A DNA stretch of 64,000 nt from Acinetobacter halotolerans (GTDB lineage: Bacteria > Pseudomonadota > Gammaproteobacteria > Pseudomonadales > Moraxellaceae): positions 83,172 through 147,171 of the forward strand of contig NZ_SGIM01000010.1 of the NCBI RefSeq assembly GCF_004208515.1, in the 5' to 3' direction. The notes under the pieces were generated by a model. The model had not been told where the DNA came from. It saw only the letters and a program-made list of their open reading frames with translations, and made no database searches. Shown here in pieces: positions 54,192-63,145 of this stretch (positions are counted from its first letter, which is position 1; each line of letters opens with the position of its first letter). A program made the position numbers and the translations under genes.

Positions 54192-55433
54192 ATGACAATC
54201 TCTAAATCTTTGATTGTTTCTTGTTTATCCGTTCTATCATTGAGTCTTTTCACACAATCTACTCAAGCAGCCGCAGCATTTGATCCAACTGGCCAGTGGA
54301 TGTTTGGTGATTGGAACGGTCAACGCACGGCGTTACAAGAACAGGGTTATCAGTTTTCTGCAGATTACACGGGTGAATTCGCAAGAGTTTTAGACTCCAA
54401 ACAGCATTCTAGTCATGGTAGTGAATATACTGGTCAACTTGCCTTAGGTACACATCTTGATCTAAATAAAATTTTAGGTTGGGAAGATACCGAAGCACAA
54501 CTCACTTTAACTTATCGTGATGGCCAGTCTCTATCGCAAACTGCAGATGGCTTACAAGGGCATTTAAGTTCAGTACAAGAAGTTTGGGGGCGAGGTCAAA
54601 CTTGGCGCTTAACTGAATTGTGGATCAAAAAGAAATTTTTAGATCAAGCACTGGATATTAAGGTGGGTCGTTTTGGTGAAGGTGCAGATTTCAACAGTTT
54701 TGATTGTGATTTCCAAAACTTAGCGCTATGTGGCTCACAAGTCGGTAACTGGGTTGGCGACCAATGGTATAACTGGCCAGTGAGCCAGTGGGCATTGCGT
54801 GTGAAATACAATTTACAGCCTGACCTTTATGCGCAAATTGGGGCATATGAATATAACCCTGAAAACTTACAGCGCGGCAAGGGCTTCAACTTAAGTACTG
54901 ATGGCTCACATGGCGCGATTATTCCCGCAGAACTCGTTTGGACACCAAAGTTAGGTGCACTTGCTTTAGCTGGTGAGTACCGTTTTGGCTATTACTACAG
55001 TACCGCTGATGCAGAAGAAATTGCGAATCCAACGCGAACCTCACATAAGCAGGGTGGTTGGTTTACTGCGAAACAACAGTTAACCCGTCATGATGGCCAA
55101 TCTGATCGTGGTCTAACAGGTTTCGTCAATGTCACGGTGCATGATTCTAAAACCAACTCAGTCAAAGACATGCAAAATGTCGGTTTGATTTACAAAGGTT
55201 TACTTGATCAACGCCCCCAAGATGAACTTGCTCTGGGTGTTGCACGTATTCATGCAAATGACAAAAACAATAGTTTATTGAATGAAGAATACAACACTGA
55301 ATTGTATTACGGCATTCATGCGAATAACTGGCTGACCATTCGACCAAATATTCAATATGTACATCATGTGGGTGCATTGAAGAATGGCGATAAAACTTGG
55401 GTTGGCGGTATTAAGTTCCAAACTATTTTCTAA
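54192..55433 (+). CDS. oprB: Carbohydrate-selective porin OprB family
   Basis: 413 residues. Signal peptide about 1-27 (FTQSTQAAA). Mature start FDPTGQWMFGDWNGQRTAL is the OprB signature, followed by a 16-strand barrel sequence with VGRFGEGADFNSFDC and a C-terminal GGIKFQTIF ending in Phe. It should let glucose and similar sugars through the outer membrane to the periplasmic dehydrogenase encoded next. Placement upstream of gcd supports this. Confidence 0.92.
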   Translation: MTISKSLIVSCLSVLSLSLFTQSTQAAAAFDPTGQWMFGDWNGQRTALQEQGYQFSADYTGEFARVLDSKQHSSHGSEYTGQLALGTHLDLNKILGWEDTEAQLTLTYRDGQSLSQTADGLQGHLSSVQEVWGRGQTWRLTELWIKKKFLDQALDIKVGRFGEGADFNSFDCDFQNLALCGSQVGNWVGDQWYNWPVSQWALRVKYNLQPDLYAQIGAYEYNPENLQRGKGFNLSTDGSHGAIIPAELVWTPKLGALALAGEYRFGYYYSTADAEEIANPTRTSHKQGGWFTAKQQLTRHDGQSDRGLTGFVNVTVHDSKTNSVKDMQNVGLIYKGLLDQRPQDELALGVARIHANDKNNSLLNEEYNTELYYGIHANNWLTIRPNIQYVHHVGALKNGDKTWVGGIKFQTIF

Positions 55434-55443
55434 TTCTATATTC

Positions 55444-55496
55444 GAAAAATTTTGCAGATTTGCTTTTTATCTTAAATCAGATCTGCAAGGTTTTTC
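55444..55496 (+). terminator. Hairpin between oprB and gcd (terminator/attenuator)
   Basis: GAAAAA-N2-TTGCAGAT arm pairs with ATCTGCAA-N2-TTTTTC with a 21-nt loop and a T-run. It may lower gcd expression relative to oprB or separate two units. Confidence 0.65.
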
Positions 55497-55577
55497 GTTG
55501 TGATTTGAACTCGACCATTCGCAAGATTGATGATCTTGTTGATGGACCTCAAAATACAAAAGATGCAAGGTGATCGT

Positions 55578-57983
55578 ATGAATCAATCTGCTTCAAAATC
55601 GGGGCTTAGAACATTGACGGTAATTATCATTGCCCTCATTGCGTTGTTCTTGCTGATTGGCGGTATCTGGCTCGCAGCAATTGGCGGGTCTTTTTATTAT
55701 ATTATCGCAGGGGTGTTGCTACTCATCGTAGCGGTGCAACTGTATAAGCGCGCATCAGGACCTTTATGGGTTTATGCAGCTTTGATGTTAGGTAGTGTGA
55801 TATGGGGTGTCTGGGAAGTTGGTACGGACTTTTGGGCATTAGCACCACGTCTAGATATATTAGGTATATTAGGCTTATGGCTTTTAGTTCCTGCGGTAAC
55901 GCGAGGAATTGATAACCTCACCTCAAGTAAAGTCGCGTTATCATCTACTTTGGCGATTGCTATTGTGGTGATGGTGTATTCGATCTTTAATGATCCACAA
56001 GAAATTAATGGTGTGATCGAAACGCCTCAACCTGAACAAGCAAAAGCGATTGAAGGGATTGCGCCTGAAGATTGGCCAGCGTATGGTCGTAGTCAAGGTG
56101 GTGAGCGTTATTCTCCACTTGCACAAATTAATGATCAAAATGTCAAAGATTTGAAAGTTGCTTGGACTTTCCGCACAGGTGATTTTAGAACCGAAAATGA
56201 TTCAGGTGAAACCACCAATCAGGTTACACCGATCAAAATTGGTAATAATCTGTTTATGTGTACACCACATCAACATTTGATTGCGATTGATCCTGCAACA
56301 GGTCAAGAAAAATGGCGCTTTGATCCAAAATTGAGATCGGATAAAACCTTCCAACACTTAACCTGTCGTGGCGTGATGTACTACGATGCGGATAATACCA
56401 CCAAGTTTGCAACAAGCTTACAGGCTAAAAAATCAAGCTCGACTGAATGTCCGCGTAAAGTCTTTGTTCCTGTGAATGATGGTCGTTTAGTTGCGGTCAA
56501 TGCAGATACAGGTAAAGCATGTTCTGACTTTGGTGATAATGGTGAAGTCGATTTACAAGCCTTTATGCCTTTTGCCTATCCAGGTGGATATAACCCGACT
56601 TCACCAGGTGTTGTATCCGGTACAACCGTCGTGATCGCAGGTTCTGTGACAGATAATCATTCGAATAAGGAACCGTCTGGTGTCATTCGTGGTTATGATG
56701 TAAACACAGGCAAATTGCTGTGGGCATTTGATACGGGTGCCGAAAATCCAAATGCCTTGCCAGGTGAGGGCGGAACTTTTGTTCATAACTCTCCGAATGC
56801 ATGGGCACCACTTGCCTATGACGCAAAACTTGATATCGTTTATGTACCGACAGGTGTGGGTACGCCTGATATTTGGGGTGGAGATCGTACCGAGTTGAAA
56901 GAGCGTTATGCCAACTCAATGCTAGCAATTAACGCAACCACAGGTAAGTTGGTCTGGCATTTCCAAACTACACACCATGATTTGTGGGATATGGATGTAC
57001 CATCGCAACCTTCGCTGGCTGATATTCAAGATAAATCTGGTCAGACCGTGCCTGCGATTTATGTTCTGACTAAAACAGGAAATGCCTTTGTTTTAGACCG
57101 TCGTACTGGTGAAGCGATTGTTCCAATTAATGAGAAACCAGTACCGCAAACGGTGAAATGGGGTCCACAAACCAAGGGTGAATTCTACTCAAAAACTCAG
57201 CCATTCTCTGACTTTAATTTAGCGCCGAAAGACAAATTAACAGATAAAGACATGTGGGGCGCCACTATGTTTGATCAGCTCATGTGTCGTGTGAAGTTTA
57301 AACGTCTGAATTACGACGGTATTTATACGCCGCCATCTGAAAACGGCACTTTAGTTTTCCCTGGTAACTTGGGTGTATTTGAGTGGGGCGGTATGTCTGT
57401 GAATGCTGATCGTCAGGTTGCAGTCATGAATCCAATTGGTTTGCCATTTGTCAGTCGTTTAATACCAGCAGACCCAAATCGTCAAGCGGTTGCGCGTGGT
57501 GCAGGTACTGAACATGGTATGCAGCCAATGTATGGCACACCATACGGCGTTGATATTAGTCCATTCCTATCTCCATTTGGCTTGCCATGTAAGCAACCGG
57601 CTTGGGGCTTTGTTGCTGGTGTGGATTTAAAAACTCATGATGTTGTTTGGAAGAAACGGATTGGTACGGTTCGTGACAGCTTGCCACAATTGTTCCAATT
57701 ACCACCTATGAAAATTGGTGTACCGGGACTAGGTGGTCCAATTTCAACGGCTGGTAATGTGATGTTCGTAGCTGCAACACAGGATAATTACATTCGCGCA
57801 TTTAATGTCAGTAATGGTGATAAGTTATGGGAAGCACGTTTACCTGCGGGTGGACAAGCAACGCCAATGACCTATGAAATTAATGGCAAACAATACGTGG
57901 TGATTATGGCCGGTGGACATGGTTCATTTGGTACCAAAATGGGTGATTATCTCGTTGCGTATGCATTGCCAGAGAAAAAATAA
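55578..57983 (+). CDS. gcd: PQQ-dependent membrane glucose dehydrogenase
   Basis: 801 residues from the ATG at 55578 (AAGGTG 6 nt upstream), the known length of Acinetobacter GDH-A; a start 17 codons earlier is rejected. Five membrane helices (about 14-145) hold ubiquinone, and the periplasmic eight-blade PQQ propeller follows: IAPEDWPAYGRSQGGERYSP, WAPLAYDAKLDIVYVPTG, TTHHDLWDMDVPSQPSL and GGPISTAGNVMFVAATQDNY. It oxidises glucose to gluconolactone in the periplasm. PQQ biosynthesis genes are not in this window. Confidence 0.96.
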   Translation: MNQSASKSGLRTLTVIIIALIALFLLIGGIWLAAIGGSFYYIIAGVLLLIVAVQLYKRASGPLWVYAALMLGSVIWGVWEVGTDFWALAPRLDILGILGLWLLVPAVTRGIDNLTSSKVALSSTLAIAIVVMVYSIFNDPQEINGVIETPQPEQAKAIEGIAPEDWPAYGRSQGGERYSPLAQINDQNVKDLKVAWTFRTGDFRTENDSGETTNQVTPIKIGNNLFMCTPHQHLIAIDPATGQEKWRFDPKLRSDKTFQHLTCRGVMYYDADNTTKFATSLQAKKSSSTECPRKVFVPVNDGRLVAVNADTGKACSDFGDNGEVDLQAFMPFAYPGGYNPTSPGVVSGTTVVIAGSVTDNHSNKEPSGVIRGYDVNTGKLLWAFDTGAENPNALPGEGGTFVHNSPNAWAPLAYDAKLDIVYVPTGVGTPDIWGGDRTELKERYANSMLAINATTGKLVWHFQTTHHDLWDMDVPSQPSLADIQDKSGQTVPAIYVLTKTGNAFVLDRRTGEAIVPINEKPVPQTVKWGPQTKGEFYSKTQPFSDFNLAPKDKLTDKDMWGATMFDQLMCRVKFKRLNYDGIYTPPSENGTLVFPGNLGVFEWGGMSVNADRQVAVMNPIGLPFVSRLIPADPNRQAVARGAGTEHGMQPMYGTPYGVDISPFLSPFGLPCKQPAWGFVAGVDLKTHDVVWKKRIGTVRDSLPQLFQLPPMKIGVPGLGGPISTAGNVMFVAATQDNYIRAFNVSNGDKLWEARLPAGGQATPMTYEINGKQYVVIMAGGHGSFGTKMGDYLVAYALPEKK

Positions 57984-58005
57984 CTACTTTTAGAAATAAT
58001 GTAAG

Positions 58006-58032
58006 AAAGCCCAGATTCATCTGGGCTTTTTT
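58006..58032 (+). terminator. gcd terminator
   Basis: AAAGCCCAGAT / ATCTGGGCTTT stem, 2-nt spacer, T-run. Confidence 0.92.
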
Positions 58033-58091
58033 GTGGGTCGTCATATAGGCTTATCAATAAAACAGTTATTAAATATGCAAAAAAAGCATTT

Positions 58092-58119
58092 TGTTGATGA
58101 AGGAAAGCTGGTTATGCTA
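58092..58119 (+). promoter_or_regulatory. Candidate cysI promoter
   Basis: TTGTTG (58092-58097) and TATGCT (58114-58119) with a 16-bp spacer, 35 bp before the cysI start. A sigma70-like match judged by eye. Confidence 0.4.
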
Positions 58120-58153
58120 GTCGCCTTTATCATGAATTTACTAGCCGTACGCC

Positions 58154-59797
58154 ATGTATTTATATACTGATTTCGATCAACAATTGATTAATCAACGTGT
58201 TGCTCAGTTCCGTGATCAAACAGAACGCTATTTAGCGGGAAAATTGACTGAAGATGAGTACCGTCCATTACGTTTGCAAAATGGTTTATATGTGCAACGC
58301 TATGCGCCAATGCTGCGTATCGCTGTGCCGTATGGCTTAATGAATTCTAAACAGTTACGTAAACTTGCAGAAATTGCGACTGAATATGATCGTGGTTATG
58401 CTCACGTCTCAACACGTCAAAATATCCAGTTGAACTGGCCTGCATTAGAAAATGTGCCTGATATTCTTGCTGAACTTGCAACTGTGCAAATGCATGCTGT
58501 TCAAACCTCTGGTAACTGTATCCGTAACACCACAACTGACCAATTTGCAGGTGTGGTTGCAGGTGAGGTCGCTGATCCACGTCCGACATGTGAATTAATT
58601 CGCCAGTGGAGTACTTTCCATCCTGAGTTTGCCTTTTTACCTCGTAAATTCAAGATCGCTGTTTCTGCTTTAGAAGAAAAAGATCGCGCGGCGACTGCAT
58701 TCCACGATATTGGTATTTATCTGGTACGTAATGAAGCAGGCGAAATGGGTTATAAAATCATGGTTGGTGGTGGTTTAGGTCGTACACCAATTATTGGTAA
58801 TGTCATTCGTGAATTTTTACCACGCGAAGATTTGATTGCTTATTTAGAGGCAACCTTACGTGTGTACAACTTACATGGTCGACGTGATAACAAGTATAAA
58901 GCGCGTATTAAAATCTTAGTTAAAGCATTAACGCCTGAAGTATTTGCACAAAAAGTTGAAGCTGAATTTGAGCACACCCGTGAAGCATTAAAGATTCAAC
59001 CTGAAATCTTGAAAAAATTGGATCAAGAATTTACGCCATTTGATTATCAAGATTTAGAAGACCAAGATTTTACTGCATTGTTTGCTGAGTATCCAAAATT
59101 CAAACAATGGTTTAACGTCAACACCAATGCCCATAAGGTTAAAGGTTATCGTATCGTGACGATTTCTTTGAAACGGGCAGGTATTGCACCAGGTGATGTG
59201 ACTTCTGAAGAAATGAACTTAATCGCAGATTTAGCGGATAAGTACACTTTTGGTGAGTTCCGTACCACACACGAACAGAATATTTCACTGGTCGATGTTC
59301 CCCAAAAAGATTTATTCGAATTGTGGCAAACACTTGACCAAAACGATATGGCGCGTGCGCATATTGGTTTTATTACGGACATTATTTGCTGTCCGGGTGG
59401 TGATTTTTGTTCATTGGCTAATGCCAAATCGATTCCAATTTCAGAAGCAATCACACGCCGTTTTGAAGACCTAGATACCGTCTATAATTTAGGTGAGTTG
59501 GATCTGAATATTTCGGGTTGTATGAATGCCTGTGGTCATCACCATGTCGGTAATATCGGAATCCTCGGTGTCGATAAAAAAGGTGCAGAATTCTATCAAA
59601 TCACTTTAGGTGGGCATGCGGATCATGATGCATCGATTGGTGATATTTTAGGACCATCATTCGCTGCTGACGTTGTGCCTGATGTGATTGAAGAGATTTT
59701 GAATACTTATCTTGATCTACGTACAGAAGGTGAGCGTTTTATCGATACCTATCGCCGTGTTGGGATTCAACCATTTAAGGAGCGTGCTTATGCTTAA
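58154..59797 (+). CDS. cysI: Nitrite/sulfite reductase hemoprotein CysI
   Basis: 547 residues. Two ferredoxin-like/siroheme domain repeats: N-terminal QRYAPMLRIAVPYGLMNSKQL with STRQNIQLNWP, and the second with TTHEQNISLVDVP. The siroheme/4Fe-4S cysteines are in CCPGGDFCSLANAKS and SGCMNACGHHHVGNIG. It reduces sulfite to sulfide for cysteine synthesis. DUF934 overlaps its end, as in Pseudomonas. Confidence 0.93.
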   Translation: MYLYTDFDQQLINQRVAQFRDQTERYLAGKLTEDEYRPLRLQNGLYVQRYAPMLRIAVPYGLMNSKQLRKLAEIATEYDRGYAHVSTRQNIQLNWPALENVPDILAELATVQMHAVQTSGNCIRNTTTDQFAGVVAGEVADPRPTCELIRQWSTFHPEFAFLPRKFKIAVSALEEKDRAATAFHDIGIYLVRNEAGEMGYKIMVGGGLGRTPIIGNVIREFLPREDLIAYLEATLRVYNLHGRRDNKYKARIKILVKALTPEVFAQKVEAEFEHTREALKIQPEILKKLDQEFTPFDYQDLEDQDFTALFAEYPKFKQWFNVNTNAHKVKGYRIVTISLKRAGIAPGDVTSEEMNLIADLADKYTFGEFRTTHEQNISLVDVPQKDLFELWQTLDQNDMARAHIGFITDIICCPGGDFCSLANAKSIPISEAITRRFEDLDTVYNLGELDLNISGCMNACGHHHVGNIGILGVDKKGAEFYQITLGGHADHDASIGDILGPSFAADVVPDVIEEILNTYLDLRTEGERFIDTYRRVGIQPFKERAYA

Positions 59798-60275
59798 TAC
59801 AACGCTACAAGTGCTTTCTAAAGATGGCACGATTGCCGACAATACTTATCAAGTCATCACTGAAGATGGTGTGATTCCTCAAGGTGATGTGATTGTAACA
59901 ACTGCACAAATCGATCAATTGGAAAATGTGCAAGGTAAAAAAGCACTTTATTTGACTGTGAATGATTCTCCTGAAACGCATCAATTTCCATTAAATGATT
60001 TTGATGCCATTTTTATTGAGTTTGCTGGCTTTAACGATGGTCGTGGTTATTCATTTGCTGCGTTATTGCGTCGTCAAGGTTACCAAGGTGAATTACGTGC
60101 GGTGGGCGATATCTTTAAGGATGTTTTAAATTATTTAAAACGCTCTGGATTTGATACCTTTGTGGTGAAAGAAGGTAAAGATATTCATGAAGCAGCAGCT
60201 GGGCTTCAAGATTTTACCAATCCTTATCAAGCTTCAACGGCTGTACCACAAGCAAGTTATCAGACTGGTGCATAA
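59790..60275 (+). CDS. DUF934 protein, sulfite reductase partner
   Basis: 161 residues from the ATG at 59790 (AAGGAG upstream), overlapping the cysI 3' end by 8 bp; a start at 59712 is rejected. DUF934 features: FPLNDFDAIFIEFAGFNDGRGYS, LLRRQGYQGELRAVGD, DVLNYLKRSGFDTFVV. The family is regularly coupled to CysI and is thought to support electron delivery or assembly of the reductase; its exact biochemical role is not settled. Followed by a terminator. Confidence 0.9.
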   Translation: MLNTTLQVLSKDGTIADNTYQVITEDGVIPQGDVIVTTAQIDQLENVQGKKALYLTVNDSPETHQFPLNDFDAIFIEFAGFNDGRGYSFAALLRRQGYQGELRAVGDIFKDVLNYLKRSGFDTFVVKEGKDIHEAAAGLQDFTNPYQASTAVPQASYQTGA

Positions 60276-60290
60276 GTCGTCTGAAAAATA

Positions 60291-60320
60291 AAAAAGCTGA
60301 ACTACGGTTCAGCTTTTTTT
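60291..60320 (+). terminator. cysI-DUF934 operon terminator
   Basis: AAAAAGCTGAA / TTCAGCTTTTT stem, 6-nt loop, T-run. Confidence 0.92.
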
Positions 60321-60356
60321 ATGCGCAATATTTGAATGACATCATGATCGGGATCG

Positions 60357-60803
60357 TTATTCCGCATCAAGTTGACAGTTCACCATCCATTTCACGCCAA
60401 ATTGATCGGTAAAAGCACCATACAATGCGCCCCAAAAGGTCTTTTCTAATGGCATTTCAATTTGACCATTGACGGACAGGGCGTCAAATAAACGTTGAGC
60501 CTCATCAATTTCATCAGCATCTAAATTGATGGATATATAGTGGTTATTTCCTTGTGTGAATACGCTATTTGGGGCACAAAATTGATCATTGACGTCTGAA
60601 GCCATCAGTACTGTAAAGTCATTGATCGGTAAAGAGACATGGAGAATGGAGTTTTTTTCCTCCTCAGTCAACGTTACACCTTCTTCCGGTGGTAGGTCAC
60701 CATAGCGGCTGATCATTGCAAATTCACCACCAAAAACTGATTTGTAAAAGTTAAATGCTTGTTCGGTTTGTCCTTGAAAATTTAAATAATGATTCAGTTG
60801 CAT
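60357..60803 (-). CDS. VOC family protein (PhnB-like)
   Basis: 148 residues from the ATG at 60803 (TGGAG upstream; the open frame reaches 60839). Glyoxalase/VOC fold of PhnB type: LNHYLNFQGQTEQAFNFYKS, then ISRYGDLPPEEGV, ILHVSLPINDFTVLMASDV and AFTDQFGVKWMVN. These small proteins are often annotated as 3-demethylubiquinone methyltransferase-like, but catalytic function is generally unproven. It stands alone. Confidence 0.88.
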   Translation of the reverse strand: MQLNHYLNFQGQTEQAFNFYKSVFGGEFAMISRYGDLPPEEGVTLTEEEKNSILHVSLPINDFTVLMASDVNDQFCAPNSVFTQGNNHYISINLDADEIDEAQRLFDALSVNGQIEMPLEKTFWGALYGAFTDQFGVKWMVNCQLDAE

Positions 60804-60892
60804 GGGATAGCTCCATTGTTGTTTTTTTATACAATGCATAACATAGCGGGAATTTAACGATTGGTTGATTATTATTTTGTAATTCTGAAAAT

Positions 60893-60921
60893 AAAAGATC
60901 CTGCATTAAGCAGGATCTTTT
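60893..60921 (-). terminator. Thiolase gene terminator
   Basis: AAAAGATCCTGC / GCAGGATCTTTT stem, 5-nt loop. Confidence 0.9.
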
Positions 60922-60938
60922 ATTGAATCGCTTAGAGC

Positions 60939-62114
60939 TTAGATCAATTCGATCGCTACAGCCGTTGCTTCACCACCACCGATACAAAGTGCTGCAACAC
61001 CTTTCTTACCGCCAGTGCGTTTAAGTGCATGGATCAGTGTCAGGATGATACGCGAACCTGTAGAACCCACAGGGTGACCAAGTGCACATGCACCACCATT
61101 GATATTTACTTTTTCTGCGTCGAGTTTGAAATCATCGATTGGGCACATGGTGACCATCGCAAACGCTTCATTGATTTCCCAAAGGTCAACTTCTTGTGCA
61201 TCCCAACCTGCCTTTTTCAAGACTTTTTCGATTGCTCCAACTGGCGCAATGGTAAATTCAGATGGATGTTGAGAGTTTGAAGCCGTTGCTACGATTTTTG
61301 CTAAAGGTTGTAAACCACGCTGAGCGGCAACATCACTTGATGTTAATACTAAAGCAGATGCGCCATCAGAAATTGAGCTAGCATTGGCAGCGGTAATTGT
61401 ACCGTCTTTAGCAAAAGCTGGTTTTAATGATGGAATTTTATCAATTTTTGCATTTAATGGTTGTTCATCTTGATCAACCACAACATCACCTTTGCGGCTT
61501 GATACAGTAACGGCAACGATTTCATCTTTGAAATAGCCTTCAGTAATGGCTTTTTGAGCACGTTTCAAAGAACGGATGGCAAAGTCATCCATTTGCTCAC
61601 GAGTGTAACTACGCTGGTTTGCCATATCTTGGGCAAATGATCCCATTAAACGACCAGTTTCAGCATCTTCTAAGCCATCAAAGAACATGTGATCTTTAAT
61701 TTCACCATGTCCCATGCGATAACCCGCACGCGCTTTCGGTAAAACATACGGTGCATTGGTCATTGATTCCATACCACCTGCAACCACGATTTCTGCACTG
61801 CCAGCTTTAATCATATCGGCTGCTTGCATAACCGCTTTCATGCCAGAACCACACAGCTTATTAATGGTTACTGCACCTGTAGAGTCTGGTAGACCCGCTT
61901 TACGCATTGCTTGGCGAGCAGGACCTTGTTTTAAGCCTGCTGGTAAAACGCAACCCATGATGACTTCTTCGACATCAGTTGGTTGTAGGCCTGAACGAGC
62001 AATTGCTTCTTTAATTGTGATTGCACCTAATTCTGGTGCAGTTACGCTTGATAAAGCACCTTGGAAGCCGCCCATTGCTGTACGAGCGCCGTTGACAATT
62101 ACGATGTCAGTCAT
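60939..62114 (-). CDS. Acetyl-CoA C-acetyltransferase (biosynthetic-type thiolase)
   Basis: 391 residues. Nucleophile Cys88 in NKLCGSGMKAVMQAAD; C-terminal NINGGACALGHPVGSTGSR and CIGGGEATA. Length and sequence resemble the AtoB/PhaA group, which condenses or splits acetoacetyl-CoA, rather than long-chain FadA. It is separate from the other thiolase at 49708 and alone between terminator and promoter. It could feed acetoacetate or polyhydroxybutyrate metabolism or degrade short-chain acids. Confidence 0.92.
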   Translation of the reverse strand: MTDIVIVNGARTAMGGFQGALSSVTAPELGAITIKEAIARSGLQPTDVEEVIMGCVLPAGLKQGPARQAMRKAGLPDSTGAVTINKLCGSGMKAVMQAADMIKAGSAEIVVAGGMESMTNAPYVLPKARAGYRMGHGEIKDHMFFDGLEDAETGRLMGSFAQDMANQRSYTREQMDDFAIRSLKRAQKAITEGYFKDEIVAVTVSSRKGDVVVDQDEQPLNAKIDKIPSLKPAFAKDGTITAANASSISDGASALVLTSSDVAAQRGLQPLAKIVATASNSQHPSEFTIAPVGAIEKVLKKAGWDAQEVDLWEINEAFAMVTMCPIDDFKLDAEKVNINGGACALGHPVGSTGSRIILTLIHALKRTGGKKGVAALCIGGGEATAVAIELI

Positions 62115-62243
62115 TATGTGTCTCCAGACTTATAGTTTGTAGCAAATAATTCGTTTGCAGAGAATGTTCAAAACCTATGCAGTATAGTAAAAAAAAGCAA
62201 TGAAGAAAGTGTTTTACATCGCTTAAGCTAGACTGAACAGTTC

Positions 62244-62768
62244 TTAGCACGTGGCTAGAGGTTCAGGGGTAATGTGTCCCATTTGGCTTAATTTTATTCG
62301 AGTATGATATTTAGGCGAATTGGCGCAATAAAAGAAACTGCCATTTGAACCTCTCGGTAACCCACTATCGCCTTGGAAAGTAATCGAATTGATTCTTAGT
62401 GTGCCTCTCCAGTCTAAGCTTCCATATTTATAGTTGAGTGGTATGGCATAGAGGAGGGTTTCACTGGGGTCACGTTGTCGATTGTTATTTGTATCTATGA
62501 AGCTTATAAATCCTTTATTCCAGTCCCGATCACAGGTCAACAAATCTTGACTTGCGCACAGCGTCACATTTCTTCGGAGAGTTTGTGCATCCGATTTTGA
62601 TTTTTGTATATGAATTGTGAGTGTTCTTTTAAGTTGATGAACTTCATTTGAAATCATTAAGTCATTAAAATGGGGCAGACTAAGGCTGACTAAAAGAGCA
62701 AGAATAGCGATACACGTGATTAATTCACTGATTGTAAAACCTAAAATTTTAAACATTGTTTGACCCAT
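62244..62768 (-). CDS. Type IV pseudopilin, FimT/GspH-like
   Basis: 174 residues from the ATG at 62768; ATG at 62756 gives a shorter leader, and the longest frame starts at a TTG at 62798. Prepilin site LG|FTISELITCIAILALLV with Glu5 after cleavage, one hydrophobic helix (about 10-32), then a GspH/FimT domain with four Cys (two near LCASQDLLTC, two in the C-terminal FFYCAN and LATC). Minor pseudopilins of this kind prime type IV pili; FimT in some competent bacteria binds DNA. It has no neighbouring pilin genes here. Confidence 0.82.
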   Translation of the reverse strand: MGQTMFKILGFTISELITCIAILALLVSLSLPHFNDLMISNEVHQLKRTLTIHIQKSKSDAQTLRRNVTLCASQDLLTCDRDWNKGFISFIDTNNNRQRDPSETLLYAIPLNYKYGSLDWRGTLRINSITFQGDSGLPRGSNGSFFYCANSPKYHTRIKLSQMGHITPEPLATC

Positions 62769-62798
62769 ATAATGTTTCTGTAATTTTTTTATTAACAA

Positions 62799-63145
62799 AG
62801 TGTTAAGTAACCTTTGTATTTATTCGGTTAAGTTTAGTATTTAGACAAACTAATGATTACTTCGTACAGCAAAGGCTGCTAAAATCGAAAGAGTGAACAA
62901 TAAGCTATTTAGGCTTTAGCTTTGAATTAAAAATTACTGAACTACAACGGAAATTGTAAGAAAATTTGTCAATAATTTACGAGGTTAAGGTTATCAAGCA
63001 CTTGGAAAATTCATCAAGTGTTTGTATGATTCAAAGTGAAGTGAATAGCTTAAAAAAAATACTGTAGAACATACCTTGTTCTCAGGGGCCAAAAATCATA
63101 GGCTGAGCTTGAACAACAAACAATTGTTATCTCTGGAGGATATCC
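62799..63145. promoter_or_regulatory. ompA upstream region with leader hairpin
   Basis: 347 bp without a gene. A 9-bp stem CACTTG (62999-63004) / CAAGTG (63015-63020), extended by A/T and G-T pairs, lies in what is probably the ompA leader; the palindrome AACAATTGTT lies near 63119-63128, just before the ribosome site. I cannot assign one promoter with confidence. The pseudopilin promoter is also in this stretch on the minus strand. Confidence 0.45.

Noticed and set aside
61756..62142. Plus-strand ORF opposite the second thiolase
   Set aside because: Same reason: antisense to highly conserved coding sequence, no ribosome site.
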